Source of the DNA: CAWJLE01 sp963843645
GTDB lineage: Bacteria; Chloroflexota; Anaerolineae; DAOTYC01
Length of the DNA: 64,000 nucleotides
Assembly (NCBI GenBank): GCA_963843645.1
Contig: CAWJLE010000003.1
Span: 1,922,001 to 1,986,000 of the forward strand
Direction: 5' to 3'
The notes beneath the pieces are model-generated. The model saw only the letters and a program-made list of their open reading frames with translations, searched no databases and was not told the origin of the DNA. Position numbers and translations under genes: made by a program. Numbering within the stretch: position 1 is the stretch's first letter; every line of letters begins with the position of its first letter. Below are positions 43,676-55,234 of the stretch, one piece after another.

Positions 43676-44686
43676 CTATGCCGTCAGGGCCACGACCACG
43701 GCCGTCACAGCCAGGTTCAACAGGGCCAGCGGGAACATGAACTGCCAACTGAACTTCATCAGCTTGTCGAAGCGCACGCGTGGCAGGCTGGCGCGAACCC
43801 AAACGTACAGGAACATCATGAGGGCCACTTTGACCGCGAACACACCCACCGACACGATCGGATGGATGTTCGCAATGAACGCCGGCCACTGCCATCCACC
43901 GAGGAACACCGTCGCCACGATCGAGCTGATGACGACCATGTTCGCGTATTCAGCGATGAAGAACAGGGCGAACTTGATGCCACCGTATTCCGTCGCGAAA
44001 CCGGACACCAACTCGTTCTCCGTCTCAGGCAGGTCGAACGGTGATCGGTTGTTTTCGGCAAACCCGCTGATAAGATACAGGATGAAGCCGATGGGCTGCA
44101 GGATGATCAACGGCCACGTGTGCTGGTAACGCACGATGTCCGATATGCGCAGCGAACCCACAACCATCGCGACGCCGACCAGGGCCAGGCCCATGGGCAA
44201 CTCGTAGCTGATGAGCTGAGCAGTTGTGCGCAGCGCACCCAACAGCGAATACTTGTTATTGGACGACCAGCCGCCCAGGACGATGCCGTATCCGCCCAGC
44301 CCGGCGACGGCCATAATGTACAGCAGGCCGACGTCGATGTCTGCGATCTGCAGCCGCACATTGTACCCGAAGATGTTCCACGTGTGGCCGATGGGGATCA
44401 CGCCGAAGGTGATGACCACAGCGGCAAATGCGATGCCCGGTGCGACGATGTAGACGAGCTTGTCCACCGTATAGGGGACGATCTCTTCCTTCATGAACGC
44501 TTTGATGGCGTCGGATAACGGTTGAAGTATGCCGAACTTGCCGGCGCGGTTGGGCCCGTAACGCACCTGGAAACGGCCGCACAGCTTGCGCTCAAAAACG
44601 GTTGCGTAAGCGCCGGCAGCCAGCACGCCAATCGCAAATACCAGCGTCACCACCAACGGTATCAGCAGGTTGCTTATCCAGTCCAT
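43676..44686 (-). CDS. nuoH: NADH-quinone oxidoreductase subunit H
   Basis: ATG 44686, 336 residues, eight membrane helices. ERKLCGRFQVRYGPNRAGKFGILQPLSDAIK is the signature of the quinone-site loop. NuoH couples quinone reduction at the junction with NuoB/D to the proton path. Intact. Confidence 0.96.
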   Translation of the reverse strand: MDWISNLLIPLVVTLVFAIGVLAAGAYATVFERKLCGRFQVRYGPNRAGKFGILQPLSDAIKAFMKEEIVPYTVDKLVYIVAPGIAFAAVVITFGVIPIGHTWNIFGYNVRLQIADIDVGLLYIMAVAGLGGYGIVLGGWSSNNKYSLLGALRTTAQLISYELPMGLALVGVAMVVGSLRISDIVRYQHTWPLIILQPIGFILYLISGFAENNRSPFDLPETENELVSGFATEYGGIKFALFFIAEYANMVVISSIVATVFLGGWQWPAFIANIHPIVSVGVFAVKVALMMFLYVWVRASLPRVRFDKLMKFSWQFMFPLALLNLAVTAVVVALTA

Positions 44687-44745
44687 AACACCGTCCCCAT
44701 CTTAGACTACCGACGTCGCACACTGCCGCGGGCCGGCGCCGGTGC

Positions 44746-44780
44746 GTTGAGTTTGGACCTTCGAAAGTCTGAAACTCAAC
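44746..44780. repeat. Palindrome between nuoH and nuoG
   Basis: GTTGAGTTT (44746-44754) and AAACTCAAC (44772-44780) form a 9-bp stem. The loop has GGACCTTCGAAAGTCT, similar to the core of the other palindromes. Confidence 0.6.
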
Positions 44781-44793
44781 GGAAGCGTGGGCC

Positions 44794-47348
44794 TTACCCT
44801 CGCGTCACCGTCACGTGGGTAACCGGGGCATCTTCGAGCAAAACCACCGCCAATGCATCACGGAGCCGGAGCGGCAGGAACACGCAGCCGGGACAGACGT
44901 CCTCCGTCACGACCGTGGTCGCCGACACGGTGCCCACCGCCGACTTGACCTTAACCTTGAACCCGTCCTTGATGCTCAGCCGGGCAGCATCGGCCGGGTT
45001 GAGCTCCACGTACGGCTCGGCACGACGGCTCGAAAGCCGCTGTCTGCATCAACGCCTGGCCGCCGTCGAACAGAACGCGGCTGACGGCCAGCACGAGCGG
45101 ATAATCATCGTTCGCCGGCCCAGGTGCATACTCGATCTTCGCGGCCCGTCGCGAAACGTCCGGGTAGCGCAGCGGCCGCCCGCCGGAGCCAACTCGACCC
45201 GCCTCACCGGACTGCGCCTGCTCCCAGGTCGCTTCTTCGTACAGCGGCGCGATGCGGGCCGCCTCCCGCATGACCTGATCCGGACCGCCGTAGCCCAGTT
45301 CGGTGCCCATCGCGCGGGCCAATGCGATCAGAATCTGCCAGTCTGCCCGAGCTTCGCCCTGCAGCGGCACACACTGGCGCACCTGCTGCACGCGACCGGT
45401 CAGGCCGGTATAAGTGCCGTCTTCCTCTACGTTGCTCGCGGACGGCAGTACCACGTCGGCCAGCTTCGCCGTCTCGGTCAGGAACAGGTCCTGGACCACG
45501 ACGAACGCCCCGGCCTGCAGAGCCTTCTTCCACCCCGGCAACTCCGTTGCCGGGTCCGAGCGCATGATGAATAGACCCTTGAGCTGGCCGGCCGACAATG
45601 CGGCCTTCATGCCCGCCAGATCCAGGCCGGTCTTCGTCGACAGCTTGGTCCGCCAGTTCTTGCCCAGGCGATCGCGAATGCGGGCATCGTCCACGGGCTG
45701 GCGCCCGGGCAACAAAGCCGGGGCCACGCCCATATCCAGTGCGCCGCGCGCGTTCGCCTCTGGCGCGAGCACCGCCACGGCCACCGCCCCCGACGCCAGG
45801 GACCAGGTTATTGATCGCCTGCAGCACGCCGGGCCGGCTCGCCGCGTCGGCGCCGTACAGAATGAGCAGATTCTGGCCTGGCGCGCAGCCTCGCGGCGGC
45901 GGCGTCCAGCGCCGCAGCCGGGACCTGCGCCAGCTTCTCGACCTGCTCGGGGGTGGAAAGCCGCAAGCAGCTTCGGTCAACTCGACAGTGCTCGCGCCTC
46001 GCGCAGGACGCGTCTTGAGTTCCACCCCCGCCGCCATTCGCAGGAGCTGGGCCAGCCCGCTCAGAACCGCGACTTCGTCGCCGGGCCGAACGGGCAGCCA
46101 CGACCGAAGCGTTTGGCGAGATGGACGCGTCGGGCGCCCAGGCCAATGAACTTCAGGCCGCGGGTCAGCGCCTCGTGACGCATCCGCAGCTCGACGAGGG
46201 GCGCTTCTTCGGTCGCGTCGACGCCGACGAGGAGAACGACGTCTGCCTGCGCCAGGCGACTCATATCCAGCGGCAGCGCGCTTTCGGGAAGACGCCCAAC
46301 GTGATCGACGTTGTTCGTGCCGATGACGCCGCGCAGGAATGCGCTGCAACAAATAGTTGCGCTTCATTGGACGCTGCGCCGGAACCCAGGCCGGCCACGC
46401 TGTCGGGGCCGGCGTATCCGCGATCTCATTCAATCGGTTGGCGACGTGCTCCAGCGCTTCGTCCCAGGTCGCGGCGTGCAGCTCGCCGTCTCGCCGAATC
46501 AGGGGTGTGCGCAAACGGTCCGCGCCGTGCACGAAACCATAGCCGAAGCGGCCCTTGTCGCACAGCCACATCGTCGTTGACGGCCATGTTCTCGCGTGCC
46601 GCCACCCGGCGGAGCGTGTCCGCCTTGACCCCCACCTCGACGTTGCAGCCCACGCCGCACAGCGTGCAAATGCTCGGCGTGCTCTTGAGCCTGCCAGGCG
46701 CGCGCCTTGAAACCGGAAGGTCCGGCTGGTCAGAGCTCCGACGGGGCACGATCGCCACGACATTGCCCATGAACTTGCCGATGAGCTGATGCTCCGGGAA
46801 GATGCTCGAGATAAGTCAGGCGGCCGCGCTCGAAGTAGCCGAGCTTTACGTCGTCCGCATACTCCTCCAGAAAACGCACGCAGCGCCGGCAGAGGATGCA
46901 GCGCTCCTCGTCCATGATGATCGTCGGCCCGAGCGGCAGCGCTTTCGCCTTCTTCCGCTTCTCTTCGATGTAGCGCGACGCTCCCGGGCCGTAACTGAAG
47001 GTCGCGTCCTGCAGCTCACACTCGCCGCCCGCGTCACACACCGGGCAATCCAGCGGGTGATTCGTCAGCAAAAACTCGAGCATGCCGCGCCGCGCCTTCT
47101 GGATGGCCGGGCGTATTGGTGTGGACGACCATCTCCGGCCGAACCGCCGTCGTGCACGCGGTCTGCGGCGCCTTCATGCGCTCCACCTCGACCAGGCAAA
47201 GCGACACGCGCCCAGCTGGCTCAGCTTGGCATGGTAGCAGAGGGTCGGAATTTGGATGCCGGCGCTGCGCGCCGCCTGCAGAACCGTCGTTCCGGGCGGC
47301 ACACTCACGGACTCGACCGTCGATAGTCAAAGTCACTAATGGCTGCAT
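44794..47348 (-). CDS. nuoG: NADH-quinone oxidoreductase subunit G (heavily frameshifted)
   Basis: ATG 47348. Fragments in all three frames make up one NuoG-type protein: N-terminal [2Fe-2S] ferredoxin-like domain (LCLVEVERMKAPQTACTTAV), His/Cys cluster region (LTNHPLDCPVCDAGGECELQ), ERCILCRRCVRFLEEY, then CTLCGVGCNVEVG and the molybdopterin-oxidoreductase-like body (LPGWKKALQAGAFVVVQDLFLTETAKLADVVLP), ending LEDAPVTHVTVTRG. At least eight frame breaks. Peripheral-arm subunit carrying several Fe-S clusters. Intact pieces show no stop inside conserved motifs. Confidence 0.85.
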
Positions 47349-47352
47349 GAGT

Positions 47353-48733
<1,381 letters not shown>

Positions 48734-48755
48734 CGCTGACCTCGCAGGCTGTGAG

Positions 48756-49224
48756 TCACTTCAATTCCTTCAGAATCCTGTCGATCTGATTCTTGGGTCA
48801 GGTTCTCGTAGTAGGTATCGTTAATCTGCATCACCGGAGCCGTGCCGCAGGAACCCAGGCACTGCACCGTGGATCAAAGTGAATCGCCGTCGCGCGTCGT
48901 CTCGCCTTCGGCGATGCCCAGCTTCTTGCTCAGGTACTCCACGATGTGCTCGGCCCCCAGCAGAGAACAGCTGATATTGGTGCAGACCTGAAGGTGATAC
49001 TTGCCCACCGGCTTCATGTTGTACATCGTGTAGAAGCTGGCGACCGATCGCACTTCGGCCGGCGGTATACCCAGCAGATCGGCCACCTCTTCCAGCACCG
49101 ACGGGCTGAGCCAGCCTTGTTTTCTTTCTGCGCGAGTGGTCAGCGCCGGCATCAACACCGACCTGGGGTCGGGATATTGGTCTTTAAACTCCGCAATCTC
49201 TGCCTTGGCTTGCTCTGACAGCAC
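48756..49224 (-). CDS. nuoE: NADH-quinone oxidoreductase subunit E (frameshifted)
   Basis: ATG 49224, with the usual NuoE opening LSEQAKAEIAEFKDQYPDPRSVLMPAL. [2Fe-2S] ligands are CTNISC and, after a frame break near 48880, CLGSCGTAPVMQ. A second break near 48785 restores NQIDRILKELK and the stop at 48756. Reconstructed length about 155. N1a cluster-type subunit beside NuoF. Confidence 0.85.
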
Positions 49225-49262
49225 GAGATGTTCCTCCGACTAACGCCCACGATGAAGCGCCG

Positions 49263-50479
49263 CTACCGATCGACCTCACCCAACGTGATGTCGATTCCGC
49301 CGATGATGGCCACCATGTCGGAGAACATCGCGTCCCTGGACATGATGTTCAACGCCGACAGGTTAGAGAACGACGGACCGCGAATCTTCAGCCGATAGGG
49401 CCTGGGACTACCGTCCGACACAACGTAATAGCCGATCTCACCCTTCGGCGCCTCGACACAGCCATAGACTTCGCCCGGCGGGGGGCTGAAACCCTCGGTG
49501 ATACAGCTTGAACTGGTGGACCAATGCCTCCATGCTCGTATCCAACTCCTCGCGCGGAGGCGGGACGATCTTGCGATCGTCCACGACGACCGGGCCATCC
49601 GGCAGTCGATCGAGCGCCTGCAGGATGATCCGCACCGCCTGCCGCATCTCGTCGGATACGAATGCCGTAGCGGTCGTAGCAGTCGCCGCTGGTCGTAGTT
49701 GGAATCTCGAACTCGTACTGCTCGTAGCCCGAATACGGCGCGTAGCGGCGGGCGTCGTGCGCGATGCCGACGGATCGCAGGCACGGCCCGGTCAGCCCGA
49801 GCGCGATGGCGTCCTCCGCGACTGATGACGCCAACGCCCACGGTACGGGACAGCCAGATGGGATTCTCCATCACCATCGTTTCGTACTCATCCAGGTGTC
49901 GCGGGAACTGCTGCAGAAGGCCCGCACGCGGTCCGGCGAAGTGCGGCGGCACGTCCCAGCGCACACCACCCACGCGGAAGTAGGTCGGCGTGATGCGCGC
50001 GCCCGAGATCATCTCGAAGATGTTCAGCACTTCCTCGCGCTCGCGGAAGCAGTACATGAGCAGCGCATGGATGGTGCCCGCCAGGTCCAGGGCCGTCGTG
50101 CCGATAGCGATCAGATGTGCGGCGATACGCTGCAGCTCGCAGCAGATGACGCGCAGCGCCTGCGCCCTCGGCGGGATCTCCAAGTCCAGCAGCTTCTCGA
50201 TGGCCAGGATCATACCCAGGTTGTTGGTCATCGCCGCCACGTAGTCCATGCGGTCCGTGTACGGGATGCCCTGCTGGTAGGTCTTGTACTCCAGCGGTTT
50301 TCTCGATGCCGGAATGGAGATGACCGATATCCGGTTGCGCGCTGACGACCCGTTCGCCGTCCAGCTCCACCACCACGCGCAGCACACCGTGCGTCGCCGG
50401 GTGCTGGGGCCCCATGTTCAGGACCATCGTACTTCTCGGGATCGACTCCGGGCGGCAGATTCGACGGGAACCGGTCGGC
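49263..50479 (-). CDS. nuoD: NADH-quinone oxidoreductase subunit D (NuoD module, frameshifted)
   Basis: The NuoD part reads MVLNMGPQHPATHGVLRVVVELDGE (residues from 50427), then DIGHLHSGIEK, and stops at 49263 after GGIDITLGEVDR. The module binds quinone at the interface with NuoB. At least three frame breaks. No stop codon in any frame separates it from the NuoC module upstream, so it is probably the C-terminal part of a fused NuoCD; the left limit 50479 is only the approximate linker. Confidence 0.82.
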
Positions 50480-51016
50480 GCGTCCAGGATCTGCTGGCCC
50501 AGACGAGCGACCGTGGGATGCGAGGCATTGACGGAGAACGCGACTTCTTCTCCGCCGAGCGGATAGTCCTTGCGCAGCGGGATGCCCGACCCAGTCATCC
50601 GGCATCATGATGCGCCGCAGGTCCGGATGCCCCTTGAACGTCGATGCCCATCAGGTCGAAGGCCTCGCGCTCGTGCCAGTTGGCTGCAGCCCAGACCGGG
50701 GTCACCGAAGGACAACTGGGCGGATCGCCGTCCAGCGGGACTTTCAGGAAGAGGCGACGCTTGAACGGCAACGAATAGAGATTGTAGACCGTCCAGAAGC
50801 GCGGGCGTCCGGCCCAGAGCGGAATAGTCCACCGCGGTCACGAAGATGAGCAGGTCGTAGCGAAGGTCCGGGTCATCCCGCAGCAGGCGGGCAGGCCTCC
50901 ACCAGCACGCCCGGCTTCAGCGTGATCCAGGTATCTCCCCGGAACTCCTCGCACCTCCGAATGCGCTCGGGCCAGAGCGCCTTCAGCTTCTCGACAGCGA
51001 TGTTACCTTCGGTCAT
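50480..51016 (-). CDS. nuoC: NADH-quinone oxidoreductase subunit C (NuoC module, frameshifted)
   Basis: ATG 51016 (MTEGNIAVEKLKAL). It has WHEREAFDLMGI and ends in GHPDLRRIMMPDDWVGHPLRKDYPLGGEEVAFS, the NuoC C-terminal signature. Several frame breaks. It runs on without a stop into NuoD (see that entry). NuoC is part of the hydrophilic connecting fragment. Confidence 0.82.
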
Positions 51017-51584
51017 AATCAATCCTCTGGCTGAATCCACAATGGAGAGACTGCGCATAGACTATGCTGGCAAGAACAGATCTCTGTCGCCAAGATAGTG
51101 CTACCGCGTACTTGCTGAACTTCTCGATTTCGATCTTCTTCTGCAGGCGGTACAGGGCCCACAGCAGCGCCTCGGGTCGCGGCGGGCAACCCGGCACGTA
51201 AATATCCACCGGGATCAGCTTGTCGACGCCCTGGATGATCGCATAGTTGTTGAACATGCCGGCCGAGGACGCGCAAGCCCCCATGGCGATGACCCACTTG
51301 GGATAAGGCATCTGCTCGTACAGGCGCTTGACAACCGGCGCCATCTTCTGGCTCACGCGGCCGGCAACGATCATCAGGTCAGCCTGGCGCGGAGAAGCCC
51401 GGAAAACCTCCGACCCAAAGCGAGAAATGTCGTTCCGCGATGCGCCGGCGACCATCATCTCGATGGCGCAGCAGGCCAGGCCAAACAGCAGGGGCCAGGC
51501 GGAATATTCGCGGCCCCAATTGACCATCTTCTCCAGGGTCGTGGTCAGCACGGCCCCTTCAGGGAGTTTGGTCTCTAGTCCCAT
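51003..51584 (-). CDS. nuoB: NADH-quinone oxidoreductase subunit B
   Basis: ATG 51584, MGLETKLPEGAVLTTTLEKMVNW. [4Fe-4S] N2 ligands lie in LACCAIEMM, ACASSAGMF and PGCPPRPEALLWAL. The body is intact. The frame runs to 51003, but a one-base shift near 51110 would give the more natural end HYLGDRDLFLPA and a stop at 51062. The N2 cluster is the last electron donor to quinone. It overlaps nuoA by about ten bases. Confidence 0.92.
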   Translation of the reverse strand: MGLETKLPEGAVLTTTLEKMVNWGREYSAWPLLFGLACCAIEMMVAGASRNDISRFGSEVFRASPRQADLMIVAGRVSQKMAPVVKRLYEQMPYPKWVIAMGACASSAGMFNNYAIIQGVDKLIPVDIYVPGCPPRPEALLWALYRLQKKIEIEKFSKYAVALSWRQRSVLASIVYAQSLHCGFSQRIDYDRR

Positions 51585-51933
51585 TCCAGAGCCCCCTTGC
51601 GCCACACATAGATGTAGCCTACCAGCAGAATGGCCACGAAAAACGGCCATCTCGATCAGGCCAAACAGCCTTCAGTTGGCGCAGCACGACCGCCCACGGG
51701 TAAAGGAAGACAATTTCGATATCGAACAGGATGAACAGCATCGCAGTACGATAATATTGAACGTGGAGGCGGCGGCGGGCTTTGCCGATGGGCAGCTTGC
51801 CCGATTCGTATACGGCCAGTTTGATCTCAGAGGGTTTGTGGGGACCAAGAAACATGGGTAGCACAAGTGCAACGGTGGAGAAGAAAGCGGCGATGACGAC
51901 CAGCATCAATACGGGTAGATAGTCACCAGGCAT
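51575..51933 (-). CDS. nuoA: NADH-quinone oxidoreductase subunit A (frameshifted)
   Basis: ATG 51933 (MPGDYLPVLMLVV) has a GAGGA site seven bases upstream; the earlier ATG at 51939 is too close. Three helices with YESGKLPIGKARRRLHVQYYRTAMLFILFDIEIVFLYPWA, the NuoA signature. The frame slips near 51665 and again near 51645; joining gives LVGYIYVWRKGALEWD and a stop at 51575, which overlaps the nuoB start (ATGGGACTAG). First gene of the nuo cluster. Confidence 0.88.
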
Positions 51934-52022
51934 TGCCATTCCTCATCTATGTGATGAGACAGCGGCATGACGACAAACAAGCTCTCGCCGAATGGACAGG
52001 TGAACTGAGAGGTACGCGTGCT

Positions 52023-52052
52023 AGTCTAACACAATATGGTCTGATTTGTCAA
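52023..52052 (-). promoter_or_regulatory. Promoter of the nuo operon
   Basis: Minus strand: -35 TTGACA (52052-52047), spacer 18, -10 TAGACT (52028-52023). About 90 bases before the nuoA start. Confidence 0.65.
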
Positions 52053-52113
52053 CCGATATTCGCCCTAGACTGCCTGTTTTTTCCGGCGTAGTGCATCGCT
52101 GACAACAAGAAAC

Positions 52114-52145
52114 GCCCGGGGCCGTCATTAGCGGCACGACCGGGC
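52114..52145. other. Two-level hairpin between divergent promoters
   Basis: GCCCGG (52114-52119) with CCGGGC (52140-52145), and inside it GCCG (52121-52124) with CGGC (52132-52135). It lies between the nuo promoter and the surface-protein promoter; terminator or operator role cannot be decided. Confidence 0.4.
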
Positions 52146-52176
52146 CTGTACTGAAATGTTACATTGGTAGCTACTC

Positions 52177-52205
52177 TTGACTAATTATGTGAAACGCGGT
52201 ATAAT
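52177..52205 (+). promoter_or_regulatory. Promoter of the LPXTG surface-protein gene
   Basis: -35 TTGACT (52177-52182), spacer 17, -10 TATAAT (52200-52205). Transcription would start near 52212. Confidence 0.8.
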
Positions 52206-52614
52206 AGTAACCAATAAGGTAAATGTCTATCCCTTTGCCGGATGCCGTGCCTCAGGCAAGACAGGTCCTTGGTGAGATGAATCCAAATCCCTCCCCATTC
52301 CGCTCCGGCGGGCTTCGCCAGGCCGCAGGCAGTCACCATGCGCGACGGACCCCAAGATCGCGTGGCTGTTTGTCGTCCCCTCGCCCGGGTCGAGCACCCC
52401 ACGTCAGTCCCTGAGCGATCTCTCTCTCGTCGAGGCAGGTAATCCCAAGTTTCATTCCTTTATCGACAGAACCGAAATGGCGGTGCATTCAACCGGCTTG
52501 CAGCCGGGCGTATCACCGGCAGAGCGAAATCGGACCGGGCGGCACCGGGCCGGACCGTTCCTCGTACTTCCGCGCTGCTCGTCAGGGCGGGCATTCCTGG
52601 AAGGAGGCTGTACG
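52206..52614 (+). other. Long leader of the surface-protein gene
   Basis: About 400 gene-free bases separate the promoter from ATG 52615 (AAGGAGG just before). A regulatory RNA element is possible but none is recognised, and no terminator is obvious. Confidence 0.35.
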
Positions 52615-53775
52615 ATGTTGAGATTTGCCCGATTGTTGGGGGCCTGTTTGTGCTTCGCCGGTCTGTTCATCGCGCAGGTCGGTGTGGTCAGCGCGGCCAG
52701 TCCCACCCAGACGAGCGGAACGCCGGAAGCGACCGCACCCATCAAGGTACCGGCTGTCGAGGCCACTGTGGCCCCAGACGAGATGAAGGTCGACTGGACG
52801 CCGGCTGCAACCGAGGCCAGCGAGACGCCGGCTGCAATCGAGGCCACTGAGACACCAGCCGAGAGTGAAGCAAGTGAAACGCCCTCGGCCGAAATCGAAA
52901 CTCCGATTGCAATCCCCGACCACACTCCCATGGCAGCGGCGGCTAACTCGCAGGCTGAAGCCACGCCCATTCCGACGGACCGCCCACCTCTGCCCACCGT
53001 GGTACAGGATGCGAGCTTCGAGAACAACGTGAAGGGCATGGTCGTCAACTGGGCATACCGTAACGAGTCCGATTTCCCAGTCAGTCTCAGCGGTGGCGGA
53101 TGGAACGTGGATGCCAAGACAGACGGCAACGCCCGGTTCGCATTCCAGGCGCTGGGCGAAGGCGTAGCCGTTCTCAACCCGATCATCGCCAAGGGCAGCG
53201 GCTTAGAGCCCATGACGGTGGACCTGGCCTTTCTCGTATCCGGCCCGGCGGACCGCGCCATCAACTTGGGCGTGTACGGCGGCAGCCAGTATCCGACCGG
53301 CCTGCCCATGGCCATACAGATGCAGTCGAGTGCCGCCAGGGTTGACCCCGGCCAGGAAGTGCAGTTCGTAGTCGACGTGAAGAACGAGATGCCGCACACC
53401 GTGCACGAAGTGATGGTGACCGACCTCATGCCGGATGGCCTGATGCCGACGTACATCGAGAGCTCGGCCGGCCTGCCATGGATCGGCGGCCAGTTCGCCG
53501 CGGCGTCGATCGGCTCTCTGGATGAGGGCCAGAGTGCGGTTGTGACCATCACCGCCCAGCTCGCTCCCGACGCCTCCGCGGACAGAGCCGTCACCAACCG
53601 CGCGAACGTGATCTATCAGGAGAGCGTCGCACTGCAGGCGAGCGCCACGATCAACGGCCAGATTCCGAATCAGCTGCCGGAGACCGGCTCGAACGCCCTG
53701 GCGCTGCCTTTGAGCGGGTTGGCACTGCTGGTGGCGGTCGTGGGCTTACGTCGGATGCGGCTGAATCGCGCCTGA
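52615..53775 (+). CDS. LPXTG-anchored surface protein with isopeptide/DUF11-like domain
   Basis: ATG 52615 with AAGGAGG upstream, signal peptide (LGACLCFAGLFIAQVGVVSA). A Thr/Glu/Pro-rich low-complexity stretch with repeated ETPAAIEATETPAESEA follows, then a beta domain (about residues 130-330) with MVVNWAYRNESDFPVSL and DLMPDGLMPTYIESSAG, similar to DUF11-type adhesin domains. The last 33 residues hold LPETG at 354-358, a hydrophobic helix and RRMRLNRA, a classical sortase signal. Length 386. Likely displayed on the cell wall or S-layer of a monoderm cell. No sortase gene is in the window. Confidence 0.88.
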   Translation: MLRFARLLGACLCFAGLFIAQVGVVSAASPTQTSGTPEATAPIKVPAVEATVAPDEMKVDWTPAATEASETPAAIEATETPAESEASETPSAEIETPIAIPDHTPMAAAANSQAEATPIPTDRPPLPTVVQDASFENNVKGMVVNWAYRNESDFPVSLSGGGWNVDAKTDGNARFAFQALGEGVAVLNPIIAKGSGLEPMTVDLAFLVSGPADRAINLGVYGGSQYPTGLPMAIQMQSSAARVDPGQEVQFVVDVKNEMPHTVHEVMVTDLMPDGLMPTYIESSAGLPWIGGQFAAASIGSLDEGQSAVVTITAQLAPDASADRAVTNRANVIYQESVALQASATINGQIPNQLPETGSNALALPLSGLALLVAVVGLRRMRLNRA

Positions 53776-53798
53776 CGGCGCACCGATAACCGAATGCA

Positions 53799-53831
53799 AG
53801 ACTTCGGAAGTCCTAAATACTTCCGAAGTCT
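53799..53831. repeat. Palindrome after the LPXTG gene
   Basis: AGACTTCGGAAGT (53799-53811) and ACTTCCGAAGTCT (53819-53831): a 13-bp stem, loop of seven. It is 33 bases long, as at 47364-47396. It could end the LPXTG transcript. Confidence 0.6.
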
Positions 53832-53961
53832 GAACTACTTAAGGCTCCGGTGGTCGCTCGGCCACCTCCCCACCGAACGACCACCGGAGCAATCCACCCC
53901 AGGCATCACTTCTGAGAGCCAGGGGTGTTGTTTGTGCCCCCCGCGTTCCCGCAATGGCCCT

Positions 53962-54547
53962 TTACTCGCTCCCCCCGTGCATGTGGCAGATATCTGCAGC
54001 CATGGCCTGGGCAGTCTTGTCTGCAGGCTCCCCAAGCTGCTGCGGCGTCGTGCAGAAGGGGACCACGTACTTTGCCCACCATGTCGCACTGCAAGTAGTT
54101 CGTGGTGCGATCAAACATCGCCTGGACGAGGTCGGCGTTGCCCTCCACCGGACCGGCGCAGGTGACCAACAGCGCCACGCGCTTGCCCTTGAGCAGGGCG
54201 CTCGCGACGCTCCCATCCGCCGCCCACTTCACCATGGCGTAGTGCCGGTCGAGCAGGGCCTTGATCTGCGCCGTGACGCCCCAATCGTACAATGGAGTGG
54301 CGTAGACGACCGCGTCCGCCGCCATCACTCGTTCGAGCAGCGCTGCCGCGTCGTCCTTCTGCGCGCATCCCGGCTCGCCGAGGACTCGCTGGCAGGACTG
54401 GCAGGCCAGGCAGCCGCCCACCTGGTAGTCCGTGACGTTGATGCGGTCGACCTCGTGTTGCTCCGCGATCAGTGCTTCAAACCGTCCCAGCACCGCCGCG
54501 GTGTTTCCGTTCTTCTTAGGGCTCCCGAGAATCGTCGTTACCTTCAT
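53962..54547 (-). CDS. NAD(P)H-dependent FMN reductase (flavodoxin-like, frameshifted)
   Basis: ATG 54547 with GGAGG upstream (MKVTTILGSPKKNGNTAAVL). The FMN phosphate loop is GSPKKNGNT and the aromatic pocket is ATPLYDWGVTAQIKALLDRHY, as in NAD(P)H:quinone/chromate reductase-type flavodoxins. Cys-rich LACQSCQRVLGEPGC lies between. The frame breaks near 54070 (QCDMVGK) and the continuation YVVPFCTTPQQLGEPADKTAQAM ends at 53962. Reconstructed length about 195. Cytosolic; substrate unknown. Confidence 0.85.
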
Positions 54548-54718
54548 GTGGTGTCCCCCCTCCTCGTGGTCGCGCGACCCAGCATATATCGCCCCCTCAT
54601 CAGCTGAACCAGGAGCAGCCCGACGAGGGGATTTGAGCGTGTGCGGGGTCAATTGTAGTACATGCCTGAGGGGGACGCAACTAATCGAACAGGGCAATCA
54701 CCCTGACAGATCGAACGG

Positions 54719-55156
54719 TCATTGCACCACAATCTGCGTGTCGGGCCAGGCCTCGAGCGGCGTCACCGCCCCGATCAGCTTCCAGCCCTCGTCAGCACTC
54801 CACAGGAAGAACCGGCTTTGGCGCGCTGCCGGCCCGGAGGCCACCGACGACCACGGCACGTAGATCTCCATCGGCTTTCCGTCCGGCGACTGAGTGTAGA
54901 CGCCCGCCCGCTGGCCGCTGGGCTCCCCCTGAGCATCGAATGTGGGCGTCTCGGTGCCGTCGACGCCGTAAACCACGACCGCCTGGTTCGGCACCAGCCC
55001 CAGGATCAGGACCTTATGCAGGCGGTCGAACGTGTACGACACCGGGCGATCTACAGAACGGACACCCGTCGACGCAACCGCAGGGCCCGCCGCAATCCCC
55101 CCGCAAACGGCGATCAAGGCCACAACAACCCACCCCACCAAGAATCTTGACTTCAT
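54719..55156 (-). CDS. Small secreted hypothetical protein (145 aa)
   Basis: ATG 55156 follows GGAGGT. A signal peptide (VGWVVVALIAVCGGIAAGPAVAS) leads to a 120-residue beta-rich domain (VVVYGVDGTETPTFDAQGE ... MEIYVPWSSVA). No family recognised. It is divergent from the CapA-like gene and shares the operator region at 55174-55230 with it. Confidence 0.72.
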   Translation of the reverse strand: MKSRFLVGWVVVALIAVCGGIAAGPAVASTGVRSVDRPVSYTFDRLHKVLILGLVPNQAVVVYGVDGTETPTFDAQGEPSGQRAGVYTQSPDGKPMEIYVPWSSVASGPAARQSRFFLWSADEGWKLIGAVTPLEAWPDTQIVVQ

Positions 55157-55173
55157 CTCTCACCTCCGGCTGT

Positions 55174-55230
55174 GTAATAACCATTACATGATAGCATGTA
55201 CTCTCTCAGGGCAAAGGTAATATCCATTAC
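55174..55230. promoter_or_regulatory. Pair of GTAATAWCCATTAC operators
   Basis: GTAATAACCATTAC (55174-55187) and GTAATATCCATTAC (55217-55230) share the arms GTAAT and ATTAC with a 4-base centre. They lie 43 bases apart (about four helical turns) between divergent genes, the second just before the -35 of the CapA promoter. Candidate sites of one dimeric repressor. Confidence 0.65.
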
Positions 55231-55234
55231 AAAT

